NCBI RefSeq assembly: GCF_015704865.1
Contig: NZ_JADQTO010000012.1
Coordinates: 1 to 64,000, forward strand
Direction of reading: 5' to 3'
Length of the DNA: 64,000 nt
DNA from: Actinoplanes aureus
GTDB taxonomy: Bacteria; Actinomycetota; Actinomycetes; Mycobacteriales; Micromonosporaceae
The notes under the pieces are model-generated. The model was not told the DNA's origin. It saw only the letters and a list, made by a program, of their open reading frames with translations, and did not search any database. Positions 1 to 8,150 of this stretch are shown here, in pieces (position 1 is the stretch's first letter; each line of letters opens with the position of its first letter). A program made the translations under genes and the position numbers.

Positions 1-413
1 CTGGTTCAGGCCACCACCATCGCCGTACCGCATGCTTCCAGCACACCCGAAACCGGCGAAACCGGTCGATCCCCCGAAAGCGTCTTCAATAGACCTGGCA
101 CAAACCCTGACCCCGAAAGCGCTCTAGATCTTCAGTCATCGAGGTGCGTTCGCCGGTCACTCCCATCAGCGGTATGCGTGACCGGCCGTCCCCGCAGGTG
201 AGGAGGGCAGGCGGGTCCGGGCTGGCGCTGAGACACCGAACAGGACCTCCATGAGGTGGCTGGGCGCCAGCCGGCCGGACCCGGCTGGCCCTGACGCACC
301 GGATGAGGCCTCCGGCACGTGGCTGAGTGCCAGCCGCGTGGGCGCGGCGGCACGTGAAAAGGGGGCGTGCAGCGATGTTGCGCCGCCACAGGCCGCAGCG
401 CGGCGGGTTCGAG

Positions 414-560
414 CCGTCGTTCGCGCACGTTATGGGGTGTGGTGGGGTGCGTGGGCTACGGCTGGCGGGGGCGGGCCGTCGCTCGCGCACGTCATGAGGT
501 GCGGTGAGGTCCGTGGGCTACGGCCGGAGGAGGTCGGCCGTCGTTCGCGCACGTCGGGGG
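414..560 (+). repeat. 62-bp tandem repeat, 2.3 copies (family B)
   Basis: The phrase CCGTCG[T/C]TCGCGCACGT recurs at 414, 476 and 538, a period of exactly 62 bp. Between these, copies one and two share the further phrase GTGGGCTACGGC. The reverse complement of the same unit, including GTAGCCCACG and ATGACGTGCC, occurs at 58571-58660 with a 63-bp period. The unit is therefore dispersed as well as tandem. Function is unknown. Confidence 0.75.
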
Positions 561-583
561 ACGGGCCGGGCGGGACGGAGCGG

Positions 584-686
584 TGTTTCCCGGCGGTCGC
601 GGCCGGGACGGGGCGGTGCGCTCGCGTCGGGAGAGCGGGACGACAAGATTCCGGCGGGACGGCCGGTCACGCGCACCGGGAAAAGC
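584..686 (+). repeat. Dispersed intergenic repeat, family A copy 1
   Basis: It starts at TGTTTCCCGGCGGTCGCG and ends in CGGCGGGACGGCCGGTCACG followed by GCGCACCGGGAAAAG. The same start and end phrases frame the copies near 32.1, 32.3 and 39.2 kb. It ends about 30 bp before the start of the gene at 719, so it could hold promoter or structural signals. Its middle is more diverged than in the other copies. Confidence 0.7.
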
Positions 687-718
687 GAGACCTCCGGATC
701 CTGTTTAGAGTGCGATGA

Positions 719-2293
719 ATGGACACTGTGGAGCGCGTCACCACCGACCGCGGTGAGCTGGTGCTGCGCCACCGAAACGGGCACTACGAGCTGATCAGCA
801 ACGGCGTCTTCCTGATGGACACCCGCTCCGGCGACTCCGAGCGGGCCATGATTCGCGAGGCCCTGGCCGCCGCCGGGCCGCGGCCGCGGCTGCTCATCGG
901 GGGCCTCGGCGTCGGCTTCTCGCTGGCCGAGGCGGTCCGCTCCGACGCCGCCGAGATCGTCGTCGTCGAGATCGAACCCGCGGTGGTGAACTGGCACCGC
1001 GGCGTGCTGCGCCCCTACAGCGCGGGCGCCCTCGACGATCCCCGGGTACGGGTGGTCACCGCCGACCTGATCGCCTGGCTGGAGACGACCACCGACCGCT
1101 ACGACGCCATCTGCCTGGACGTCGACAACGGCCCCGACTGGATCGTCTTCGCGGCCAACTCCCGGCTGTACGCCCCGGCCGGCCTGGACCTGCTGCGCGC
1201 CCGCCTCACCCCGGGCGGGGTCCTCGCGATCTGGAGCGCCGCCGACTCACCGCGGTTCGCCGCCGAGCTGGACCGGGCCGTCGGGCCCACCCGTACCGTG
1301 CGGATCCCGGTTCCACGGGGCGAACCGGATGTGGTGCACGTGGCATCATCGGCGATCATGACGACCGCGATGACCTACGCCGAGTTCGCCGCGCGCGAGG
1401 CGGCCGGCGAGTCACCCGCGTACGAGCAACTGGCCACCGCCGTCTCGCACGATGCCCGGCTGCTCGCCCGGCTGGACACGCTGCCTGCGGCGAAGCGCCA
1501 GCCCAACCTGATCTTCGCGGTCGTTCAGTTCCTCGGCGGTCCGGTGACCGACCCGGCCGCCTTCCTGGAGTTCACCGCCGCGAACTGGTCCGTCGTGGAG
1601 GAGCACATCCGGGCCCGGGCCACGCAGACCAACGAACCCGCCCGATGCGCGCTGTTGTTGCCGGTGCTGGCCACCCTGCCGCAGCCGCTCGCTCTGCTGG
1701 AGGTCGGCGCCTCGGCCGGCCTCAACCTGTTCCCGGACCGGTACGCGTACCGCTACGGCGAACACCGGATCGGCGACGGCGAGCCGGTGCTCGACTGCAC
1801 GCTGACCGGAGCGGCGCCGCCGGACCGCGTACCCGAGGTGGCCTGGCGGGCCGGCCTCGACCTGAACCCCCTGGACGTCACCGACCCGGCCGACGCCCGC
1901 TGGTTGCAGGCCCTGATCTGGCCGGAGCAGGAGCATCGCCGCGCCCGCCTGCGCGCCGCGGCGCGCGTCGCCGCCGCCGACCCGCCTCACCTGGTCCGCG
2001 GTGACCTGGTCGACGACCTGCCCGCGCTGGCCGCCCAGGCGCCGGCCGGCGCCACCCTGGTCGTCTTCCACACCTCGGTGCTGTACCAGGTCCCGGCGGC
2101 ACGCCGGCAGGCGTTCATCGATCTGGTACGCGGACTGCCCGCACACTGGATCGCCGTGGAGAACCCGTCGGTGATCGCCCACGACAACCTCCCGAACCCG
2201 CCCGGCGAGACCCTGCACAACGTCCTCAGCCTCGACGGCAAGCCGCTGGCCTGGGCCCGGGCCCACGGCGATGCCCTCACCTGGTTCGGCTGA
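719..2293 (+). CDS. Spermidine-synthase-like / DUF2332 fusion protein
   Basis: This is a 524-aa protein with two parts. Residues 1-210 resemble the spermidine/spermine synthase methyltransferase-like fold: LLIGGLGVGFSLAEAV is the nucleotide-binding glycine loop, VVVEIEP the acidic strand end and ICLDVDNGPDW the downstream Asp motif. From residue 214 (MTTAMTYAEFAAREAAG) it reads as a full DUF2332 protein, with AKRQPNL, LLEVGASAGLNL and FHTSVLYQV; this half also has a methyltransferase-like Gly-rich motif. An in-frame stop directly precedes ATG 719, which fixes the start. There is no stop at the junction, but ATG codons at 1358 and 1370 could allow separate translation of the DUF2332 half. Substrates are unknown. 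Confidence 0.8.
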   Translation: MDTVERVTTDRGELVLRHRNGHYELISNGVFLMDTRSGDSERAMIREALAAAGPRPRLLIGGLGVGFSLAEAVRSDAAEIVVVEIEPAVVNWHRGVLRPYSAGALDDPRVRVVTADLIAWLETTTDRYDAICLDVDNGPDWIVFAANSRLYAPAGLDLLRARLTPGGVLAIWSAADSPRFAAELDRAVGPTRTVRIPVPRGEPDVVHVASSAIMTTAMTYAEFAAREAAGESPAYEQLATAVSHDARLLARLDTLPAAKRQPNLIFAVVQFLGGPVTDPAAFLEFTAANWSVVEEHIRARATQTNEPARCALLLPVLATLPQPLALLEVGASAGLNLFPDRYAYRYGEHRIGDGEPVLDCTLTGAAPPDRVPEVAWRAGLDLNPLDVTDPADARWLQALIWPEQEHRRARLRAAARVAAADPPHLVRGDLVDDLPALAAQAPAGATLVVFHTSVLYQVPAARRQAFIDLVRGLPAHWIAVENPSVIAHDNLPNPPGETLHNVLSLDGKPLAWARAHGDALTWFG

Positions 2294-2328
2294 CCGCGGC
2301 GGTGGCCGCGGGCGTCTAGGGTGACCGC

Positions 2329-2688
2329 ATGACCGAGGCTGAACTGCTCACCGCGGAACGGCGGCTCCAGGCCGCACAGCGTGCCGGCGACGTGGCCGAG
2401 CTGGACCGGCTGCTCGACGACCGGCTGATCGCAATCGGACCGGACGGCGCCCGCTACCGCAAGCAGGACGACCTGGACGCCTACCGGTCCGGCACGTCGG
2501 TGGTCCAGGAACTGGTCGAGGAGAGCGTGGACTCGCTGGTCGTCGGCACCACCGGCGTCACGTTCTTCACCGGTACGGTCTCCGGCACTTTCGGCGGCGA
2601 GCCGTTCTCCGCCCGGATGCGCTACACACGTACCTGGGCATACCAGGACGAATGGCGCATCATCGCCGCACACATCGCCGTGCTCTAA
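2329..2688 (+). CDS. NTF2-like (DUF4440/SnoaL-type) protein
   Basis: This 119-aa protein has the cone-shaped NTF2-like fold signature. It has an N-terminal helix with EAELLTAERRLQAAQRAGD, the DRLLDDRLIAIGPDG strand pair, and a C-terminal RYTRTWAYQDEWRIIAAHI strand typical of DUF4440 proteins. Such proteins bind small ligands or act as small enzymes, and no specific role can be assigned. AGGG lies 7 bases before the ATG. It follows the fusion gene by 35 bp and may be co-transcribed with it. A strong hairpin lies downstream. Confidence 0.75.
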   Translation: MTEAELLTAERRLQAAQRAGDVAELDRLLDDRLIAIGPDGARYRKQDDLDAYRSGTSVVQELVEESVDSLVVGTTGVTFFTGTVSGTFGGEPFSARMRYTRTWAYQDEWRIIAAHIAVL

Positions 2689-2720
2689 CCCCCTTTGGCG
2701 GACGTCCGCCCACCGGTTCC

Positions 2721-2830
2721 GCTCTTTGGGGGTACGCGTGACCGCCCGTCCCGCCGAAGCCGACCCGTCCCCGCTCTCCCAGCGCGAGCCGGGCGTTCCC
2801 TCCCGGCCGCAGCGCGGCCGGGAGGGAAAC
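2721..2830 (-). repeat. Dispersed intergenic repeat, family A copy 2
   Basis: Read on the minus strand it begins GTTTCCCTCCCGG and continues through GGCTCGCGCTGGGAGAGCGG, GGTCGGCTTCGGCGGGACGG and GGTCACGCGTACC. This closely matches the 39.2-kb copy. The start of this copy is remodelled into a perfect hairpin (2796-2828). Confidence 0.75.
2796..2828. terminator. Strong hairpin downstream of the NTF2-like gene
   Basis: A perfect 15-bp inverted repeat has arms TTCCCTCCCGGCCGC (2796-2810) and its complement (2814-2828) around a 3-base loop. It lies inside a family A repeat, 108 bp after the stop at 2688. There is no T-run, as is usual in actinobacteria. It could terminate transcription in either direction. 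Confidence 0.5.
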
Positions 2831-3070
2831 GGCGCGCCGCCGCGGATGCCCGCATGGGCCCGGCGGTCGCCGGGCGGCCCGGAGTGGCAGGTGATCGCGG
2901 GCAGGGCGGGACTCCGCGTCACGCGTACCGGAAAAATGGGTTGGATCTTGATCCTCCGGCGGTGGGCATTCCTTCGGCCTGGTGGCGCTGGTCCAGGCGC
3001 ACCCGGCGAAGTCGTACGATGTCGATCAAGGTCGACCCGCGGCGGCTCACCACGCGGGCGTTCCAGGGGT

Positions 3071-3082
3071 TGAAATGTTTCA
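3071..3082. promoter_or_regulatory. LacI-family operator TGAAATGTTTCA
   Basis: TGAAA and TTTCA are inverted around a central TG. This differs at one central base from TGAAACGTTTCA in front of the rhamnose operon (20250-20261). A second, imperfect site (TGACGTTTCA, 3141-3150) lies close to the start codon. The pair brackets the likely promoter of the LacI gene, an arrangement typical of autoregulation. Confidence 0.65.
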
Positions 3083-3171
3083 TCAGCCTTGGATCTCGCG
3101 CGGGCAACCAATGCACGCTCGCATGCTTTATGCTCCGATATGACGTTTCAAGCCGCGAGAGAAGAGGCCCG

Positions 3172-4212
3172 GTGAGCCAACCGCCCCGCAACGGCCGCGC
3201 CCCGTCGGTCAAGGACGTCGCCGCGGCCGCGGGCGTCTCGCTCGGCACGGTGTCGAACGTGCTCAATCGACCATCGGTGGTCAGCGCCACCACCCGCGAG
3301 CGGGTGGAGCGCGCCATGTCGGAGCTCGGCTTCGTCCGCAACGAGTCGGCCCGCCAGCTGCGCGCCGGCACCAGCCGCGCGCTGGCCTACGTCATGCTCG
3401 ACGGGGGCAACCCGTTCTTCCACGACGTCGCCGAGGGCATCGAGACCGCCGCCGAGGCCGCCGACCTCTCTCTGTTCGTCTGCAACAGCAACAGTCGCGC
3501 CGAGCGCGAGGCCAAACACCTCGACCGGCTCGTTCAGCAGCGGGTCCAGGGCATCCTGATCACTCCGGTCGACCCGGACGCGCCGCACCTCGCCGAGATC
3601 GCCCGGCGTGGCATCCCGTTCGTCATGGTGGACCGGCTCAGCAGCGCCGGCGACCACTGCTCGGTCGCGGTGGATGACGTGCTCGGCGGCCGGATCGCCG
3701 TGGAGCACCTGCTCGACCGCGGTCACCGGCGGGTGGCGTTCGTCGGCGGACCGGCCAGCATCGGCCAGGTCCGCGAGCGCCTCCAGGGCGCCCGCGAGGT
3801 GTGGACCGAGTTCGGGATGGCCGAGGACGACCTGATCAACCTGCCCACCGACGCGCTCACCGTCAGCGAGGGCCGCTCCGCCGGCGAACGCCTGGCCGGC
3901 CTGCCCAGCCGCCGCCGGCCCACCGCCGCCTTCTGCGCCAACGACCTGCTCGCCCTCGGCCTGCTCCAGCACGCGGTCACCGCCGGCCTGCGCGTCCCCG
4001 ACGATCTGGCGATCGTCGGCTTCGACGACATCGACTTCGCCGCCGCGGCGGCGGTCCCGCTCACCTCGGTGCGCCAGCCACGGCAGGAGCTGGGCCGGAC
4101 GGCGGCACGCCTGGTCCTGGACGAGGCGACGAACCCGGACCACGTGCACGAGCAGGCGACGTTCGTCCCGGCGCTGGTGGCCCGGGCGTCCACCGGAACG
4201 GTGCGCCGGTAA
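3172..4212 (+). CDS. LacI-family transcriptional regulator
   Basis: This 346-aa regulator has the N-terminal HTH SVKDVAAAAGVSLGTVSNVL (about residues 10-30), including the hinge region ARQLRAGTSRALA. It is followed by a periplasmic-binding-protein-like ligand domain (LAYVMLDGGNPFF, GILITPVDPDAP, RRVAFVGGP, LAIVGFDDIDFA). The GTG start at 3172 was chosen because it sits just before the HTH; upstream codons in frame are repeat sequence. Two operator-like palindromes precede it. Because the same palindrome lies in front of the rhaD operon, this protein is a reasonable candidate for the rhamnose regulator, although the genes are 17 kb apart. The effector is unknown. Confidence 0.9.
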   Translation: MSQPPRNGRAPSVKDVAAAAGVSLGTVSNVLNRPSVVSATTRERVERAMSELGFVRNESARQLRAGTSRALAYVMLDGGNPFFHDVAEGIETAAEAADLSLFVCNSNSRAEREAKHLDRLVQQRVQGILITPVDPDAPHLAEIARRGIPFVMVDRLSSAGDHCSVAVDDVLGGRIAVEHLLDRGHRRVAFVGGPASIGQVRERLQGAREVWTEFGMAEDDLINLPTDALTVSEGRSAGERLAGLPSRRRPTAAFCANDLLALGLLQHAVTAGLRVPDDLAIVGFDDIDFAAAAAVPLTSVRQPRQELGRTAARLVLDEATNPDHVHEQATFVPALVARASTGTVRR

Positions 4213-4223
4213 CGTCCCTCCTC

Positions 4224-4865
4224 GTGATCCACGAGCTCTACGAGGTAATCCACCGCCGCCGCGACGTGCGCGGCCAGTTCACCGGCGAGCCGATCCCGGA
4301 CGACACCCTCGACCGGATCCTGACCGCCGCACACGCCGCACCCAGCGTCGGCCTCTCCCAGCCGTGGGACTTCGTCGTGATCCGCGACCCGGCCCTGAAG
4401 ACCGCCTTCCACCAGCACGTCCGCGCCGAACGCGACGTCTTCGCCGCCACCCTCGACGGCGACGCCGCGACCCGCTTCGCCCGCATCAAGATCGACGGAG
4501 TGCTGGAGTCCAGCCTGTCGATCGTGGTCACCTACGACCCCTCGCGCGGCGGACCCGCGGTCCTCGGCCGGCACGCCATCGCCGACGCCGGCCTCTACTC
4601 GGTCTGCCTGGCCATCCAGAACCTGTGGCTGGCCGCCACCGCGGAACAGCTCGGCGTCGGCTGGGTCTCGTTCTACCGGGAGGACTTCCTGCGCGGCCTG
4701 CTCGGCATCCCGTCACACGTGCGCCCGGTCGCGTGGCTCTGCCTGGGCCCGGTCACCCACCTGGAGCGGGTACCCGACCTGGAACGGCACGGCTGGCGCC
4801 GGCGCGGGCCGCTCAGCCGGGTGGTGCACGATGACCGGTGGTCCTCCGGCAGGGAGTGTGAGTGA
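4224..4865 (+). CDS. bluB: 5,6-dimethylbenzimidazole synthase (BluB)
   Basis: This 213-aa protein is of the flavin-destroying nitroreductase-like BluB type. BluB fragments reduced FMN with O2 to make 5,6-dimethylbenzimidazole, the lower ligand of vitamin B12. Family marks are RRRDVRGQFTGEPIPDD near the N-terminus, AAHAAPSVGLSQPWDFVVI (FMN binding), and GWVSFYREDFLRGLLGIP near the C-terminus. It starts at GTG 4224, 11 bp after the LacI stop. Its TGA overlaps the GTG start of the next gene. No other cobalamin gene or riboswitch is visible here. Confidence 0.88.
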   Translation: MIHELYEVIHRRRDVRGQFTGEPIPDDTLDRILTAAHAAPSVGLSQPWDFVVIRDPALKTAFHQHVRAERDVFAATLDGDAATRFARIKIDGVLESSLSIVVTYDPSRGGPAVLGRHAIADAGLYSVCLAIQNLWLAATAEQLGVGWVSFYREDFLRGLLGIPSHVRPVAWLCLGPVTHLERVPDLERHGWRRRGPLSRVVHDDRWSSGRECE

Positions 4866-5710
4866 CGATGCGCCTGCACGTCGGCTGCGCGATGTGGAGC
4901 CTCAAGTCCTGGCAGGGGCGCTTCCTGCCGCATCCGGCCACGCCGCCGGAGCGGCTGCGCGCGTACGCCGGATGGTGCAACGCCGTCGAAGGCAACACCA
5001 CGTTCTACGCGACCCCGGCGCGCGACACCGTGGCCACCTGGGCCGAGCAGACCGACACCGGCTTCCGGTTCGTCCTGAAGCTACCCAAGGTGGTCACCCA
5101 CGAGCACCGGCTCACCGGCGCCGACGAGCCGCTGCGCGCCTTCCTCGACGCCATCACCCCGCTGGGCCCGCGCACGCACGCACTCTGGGTGCAACTGCCG
5201 GGTTCCTTCGGACCCGGCGACCTGCCGGTTCTGTCGCGCTTCCTGCGGGGCCTGCCTACCGAGCATCGGTACGCCGTGGAAGTTCGCCATCCAGCCTTCT
5301 TCGACGACCCGCGCGGCCTCGAGGACGTGCTCGCCGAGGTCGGGGCGGAGTGGATCCCGTTCGACACCACCACGTTCTTCACCACCCCGCCGACCAGCGA
5401 GGCGGAACGCGACGCGTGGGCGAAGAAGCCGCGCCTGCCGTTGCGCACCCGGGCACTGACCGACCGGCCGATCGTCCGCTACCTGGGCCGGGACTCGGTG
5501 GAACGAACCGTCGAGGGCTGGCAGCGCTGGGTGGAGACCGTGGCGGGCTGGCTGCGCGAGGGCCGCTCACCGACGGTGTTCGTGCACACGCCGGACAACG
5601 CCGACGCGCCCGAACTGTGCCGGCGCTTCCACGACGAGGTCCGGGCGCGGGTGCCGCAGCTCGACCCGCTGCCGTCACCGGAGCCGGCCGGGCCGCCCAC
5701 CCTGTTCTGA
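4862..5710 (+). CDS. DUF72 family protein
   Basis: This 282-aa protein has the TIM-barrel-like DUF72 signature: LHVGCAMWSLKSWQGRFLP at the start, AVEGNTTFYATPARDTVATWA, FRFVLKLPKVVTHEHRL and VHTPDNADAPE. The biochemical role of DUF72 proteins is not established. The GTG at 4862 overlaps the bluB stop (GTGA); ATG 4868 is two codons downstream and equally possible. The tight overlap suggests co-translation with bluB. Confidence 0.85.
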   Translation: MTMRLHVGCAMWSLKSWQGRFLPHPATPPERLRAYAGWCNAVEGNTTFYATPARDTVATWAEQTDTGFRFVLKLPKVVTHEHRLTGADEPLRAFLDAITPLGPRTHALWVQLPGSFGPGDLPVLSRFLRGLPTEHRYAVEVRHPAFFDDPRGLEDVLAEVGAEWIPFDTTTFFTTPPTSEAERDAWAKKPRLPLRTRALTDRPIVRYLGRDSVERTVEGWQRWVETVAGWLREGRSPTVFVHTPDNADAPELCRRFHDEVRARVPQLDPLPSPEPAGPPTLF

Positions 5711-5725
5711 CGTAGGTTTCCGGCC

Positions 5726-6139
5726 ATGACAACGAGTATCGGCGGCCGGGCGGTGCTGTGGGCGCAGTGGGTGATGCTTGTCGCGTACCTGCTCGGCAGC
5801 TTCGGTGTGCTGCTGCTCGCCGTCGTGCAGACCGGGGACGCGGGTGCCCTGCTGGACCCGCGGCTGGAACGGCTCGGCGACCCGAAGGACTCCATGCCGG
5901 ATTCGGTGTGGAATCCGCTGGCCTGGATGTTCGGTATCAGCCGGCTCGTCGCGATGCTCGTTTTCCTGGCAGCACCCGCTGCGCTGCTGCTCGGGTTGCT
6001 GGCGATCGCCCGCTCGCACTGGGCCGGCGACCGCAAGGTGTTCCGCTGGAGCGTCACCCTCACCGCGGCCTGGATCGTGGTGCTGATCGTCGCCCTGACC
6101 CCGTACGGGCAGCAGATGAACACCTGGCTGCTCGACTGA
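5726..6139 (+). CDS. Small integral membrane protein, unknown
   Basis: This 137-aa protein has three clear hydrophobic segments: about residues 10-35 (LWAQWVMLVAYLLGSFGVLL), 70-97 (ISRLVAMLVFLAAPAALLL) and 107-126 (VTLTAAWIVVLIVALTPYG). An acidic loop joins segments one and two. No family is recognised. It lies 15 bp after the DUF72 gene and 60 bp before the next cassette, so it is probably the last member of the bluB group. Confidence 0.65.
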   Translation: MTTSIGGRAVLWAQWVMLVAYLLGSFGVLLLAVVQTGDAGALLDPRLERLGDPKDSMPDSVWNPLAWMFGISRLVAMLVFLAAPAALLLGLLAIARSHWAGDRKVFRWSVTLTAAWIVVLIVALTPYGQQMNTWLLD

Positions 6140-6201
6140 ACCAGGCCGGCGTGGCGGGCGTACCCATCCACAGGTGACGAAGAGTGACCTGGGAGGGGAC
6201 G

Positions 6202-6507
6202 GTGGCACTGCCCCACGAACTCGCGGTCGACGTGCCCGCCCTGGAACAGGCCGGCGCCGGCGTGGAGGCCGCCGCGGTGACCTTGAGTGATGCCCGGTCG
6301 TCGTCCGACGGGAACCTGGCGCCCGGCAGGCACGCCGGTTGGGACACCGCGACCACCGCCGCCGAGGCGGCCGGCGTCTGGAACGGATACCTGGACGGAC
6401 TCGCCGCCGAGGTGCGCGGATTCGGCCGGGAGCTGCTCGCCGCGGCCCGGCGCATCCAGGCCACGGACCAGTCGTCCGGGCAGGACATCGACCGGGTGCC
6501 GAGATGA
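6202..6507 (+). CDS. WXG100/ESX-like small helical protein
   Basis: This 101-aa, alanine-rich, two-helix-hairpin protein (DVPALEQAGAGVEAAAVTLSD, then GWDTATTAAEAAGVWNGYLDGLAAEV) resembles the ESX/WXG100-type or DUF6317-like helical partners that precede DUF1023 hydrolases in actinobacteria. The WXG turn itself is not exact. GTG 6202 was chosen because GGGAGGGG sits just upstream; GTG 6184 is an in-frame alternative. Its TGA overlaps the ATG of the next gene (ATGA). Secretion by a type VII system is an inference. Confidence 0.6.
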   Translation: MALPHELAVDVPALEQAGAGVEAAAVTLSDARSSSDGNLAPGRHAGWDTATTAAEAAGVWNGYLDGLAAEVRGFGRELLAAARRIQATDQSSGQDIDRVPR

Positions 6508-8150
6508 GTGCGCTCACCCTGCACCAGCTGCTGAACGCTGATCCCGGACCGTGGCACGCGGCCGCCTCAGCATGGCAGCGGCTGGCGGACCGCATCGACG
6601 ACGCGGCCGAGCAGTTCATCGGCAGTACCCGCGATCTCGCGTATGCCTGGCCGTCCGGGGCCGGCGCCCGGGCCGCTGACGAGAAGGCCACCCGGATGCG
6701 GGCCGAGGTGAGCAACACCTACAACCCGGCGCGGCGCATCTACGACGCGCTCGACCGGCACGCGTACGGGGTTGGCGAACTCCGCCAGACAGCGGAGCAG
6801 ATGGTCACTTCCGCCCGCCAGGCCGGGTTCACCGTCGACACCGCCAACGGTCGGGTCAGCGCGCCCGCTTCGGCGTATCTCGGCGGCAACCTGGACCGCA
6901 CCGCCCGCGAGTTGAACGTGATCCTGGCAGACCTCGAAGCGGTCGTGGAGCGCGCCCGGGGCTTGGACGACTCGACCGCCAACGCGATCCGCGTCAACCT
7001 GCCCGACCCGCGCACGAGATTCGGTCAGACGACCCTGCCTCCGGTGACCCGGGCGACGGCCGAGGCACAGCGCGGGCGCCCGCCGGCGGACGTCAGGCGG
7101 TGGTGGGAGACGCTGACACCGCAGCAGCAGGAGCAGGCGATCCAGGACATGCCGGACCTGATCGGCTGGCTCGACGGGGTGCCCGCCAGCGACCGCGACA
7201 CCGCCAACCGGCTGCGGCTGGAGCGCGACCAGAGTGAGCTCGCCGCCCGGGACGCCGCGATCGAGGCGCGCATGGATCAATTGCGGGAGAACATGGAGCG
7301 GCATGCGAACACGCGCGGCGGTTACAGCCCGGAACTGAACGGCCTGTTCCGCGAGCAAGAAGTCATTCGGGCGCAGCTGGCCGATCTCGGCAGGGTCGAA
7401 ACCAAGTTGGCGGATCTGGGCGCTAGCGGGATGCTGCTCGGCGTCGACCCGGCCGGTGACGGCAAAGTGATCGTCTCGGTGGGCGATCCCGACACCGCCC
7501 GGCACACCGCTGTCTGGGTTCCCGGAGTCGGCACGATGATGGGCGACGTTTCCGGCAACGTCGACCGGGTCGTCAACCTCAAGGACACCGCTGATGGCCT
7601 CACCAGCGCGACGAACGACGTCGCCGCGATCATGTGGCTCGGCTACGACGCGCCGGAGTTGAACGCCACGGCGGTCGGGCATGAGCGTTCCGAGCAGGGC
7701 GGCGCTTTCCTCGACCGCTTCGTCGACGGGCTCCGGGCAACGAACTCGGAGCAGATCCGGCAATTGACGGTTGTGGGACACAGCTACGGCTCCACGGTGG
7801 TCGCCGAAGCGGCCCTCGACGCCAACGGGCTCGCCGTGGACGACATCATCACAGCGGGCAGTCCGGGTATGCACACCGATCGTGCCGAGGATCTCGGCAT
7901 CGACCCGCGCCACGTCTGGGCCGGCCGGGCGGAGGGTGACGGCATCGCCGGCGCCGCCGGCAGCTTCCCGTTCGTTCACGACAACGAACCGAGCGACGGG
8001 GACTTCGGTGCCAACCGGTTCACCGTCGACACTCATGGGCACAGCGCCTACTGGGATCGCGACACCGAAAGCCTGCGCAATCAGGCGCACATCATGGTCG
8101 GGAAGTACGACAAGGTTGGCTTGGACCACGGAGAGGCGCCGGCATCATGA
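6504..8150 (+). CDS. DUF1023 alpha/beta hydrolase with helical N-terminus
   Basis: This is a 548-aa protein. Residues 1-200 form an ESX-like helical region (WHAAASAWQRLADRIDDAAEQF, WPSGAGARAADEKATRMRAEV). The C-terminal 250 residues are an alpha/beta hydrolase of the DUF1023 type, with VWVPGVGTMMGDVSGN, IMWLGYDAP, the nucleophile elbow VVGHSYGSTVVAEAAL and ITAGSPGMHTDRAEDL. A late HGHSAYW is likely the catalytic His. It overlaps its neighbours on both sides by 4 bp (ATGA), so the three proteins are co-translated. The substrate is unknown. The layout resembles exported actinobacterial effectors or lipases. Confidence 0.82.
   Translation: MSALTLHQLLNADPGPWHAAASAWQRLADRIDDAAEQFIGSTRDLAYAWPSGAGARAADEKATRMRAEVSNTYNPARRIYDALDRHAYGVGELRQTAEQMVTSARQAGFTVDTANGRVSAPASAYLGGNLDRTARELNVILADLEAVVERARGLDDSTANAIRVNLPDPRTRFGQTTLPPVTRATAEAQRGRPPADVRRWWETLTPQQQEQAIQDMPDLIGWLDGVPASDRDTANRLRLERDQSELAARDAAIEARMDQLRENMERHANTRGGYSPELNGLFREQEVIRAQLADLGRVETKLADLGASGMLLGVDPAGDGKVIVSVGDPDTARHTAVWVPGVGTMMGDVSGNVDRVVNLKDTADGLTSATNDVAAIMWLGYDAPELNATAVGHERSEQGGAFLDRFVDGLRATNSEQIRQLTVVGHSYGSTVVAEAALDANGLAVDDIITAGSPGMHTDRAEDLGIDPRHVWAGRAEGDGIAGAAGSFPFVHDNEPSDGDFGANRFTVDTHGHSAYWDRDTESLRNQAHIMVGKYDKVGLDHGEAPAS

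Larger units (their letters stand above)
1..718. other. Non-coding, repeat-bearing left edge
   Basis: No convincing gene is seen. All six frames give only arginine- and proline-rich translations typical of random high-GC DNA. A + strand frame is open from base 1 to a stop near 200 and could be the tail of a gene starting outside the window, but its composition is not persuasive. The stretch contains 2.3 tandem copies of a 62-bp unit (414-560), one full copy of a dispersed repeat (584-686) and a reverse-orientation scrap of the same repeat near 178-193 (the core GTGACCGGCCGTCCC). Confidence 0.6.
2689..3171. other. Intergenic gap with repeat, hairpin and LacI operators
   Basis: No gene is seen. 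The left part holds a reverse-orientation family A repeat with a 15-bp-stem hairpin. Around 2900-2940 there is a short forward fragment of the same family (GGCGGGAC...GTCACGCGTACCGGAAAAA). The right part is the control region of the LacI gene at 3172. Confidence 0.7.

Noticed and set aside
401..420. GGTTCGAGCC, which resembles a tRNA T-loop
   Set aside because: No acceptor, D or anticodon stems can be drawn around it. It is part of the 62-bp repeat.
86..490. Minus-strand open frame in the left repeat region
   Set aside because: Composition is typical of random GC-rich DNA, it runs into tandem repeats, and it has no ribosome site.
414..560. CRISPR array
   Set aside because: Repeats are directly adjacent with a 62-bp period, lack unique spacers of constant size, and no cas genes are in the window.
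4150..4223. Cobalamin riboswitch in front of bluB
   Set aside because: Only 11 bp separate bluB from the LacI stop, and no B12-box-like sequence is present.
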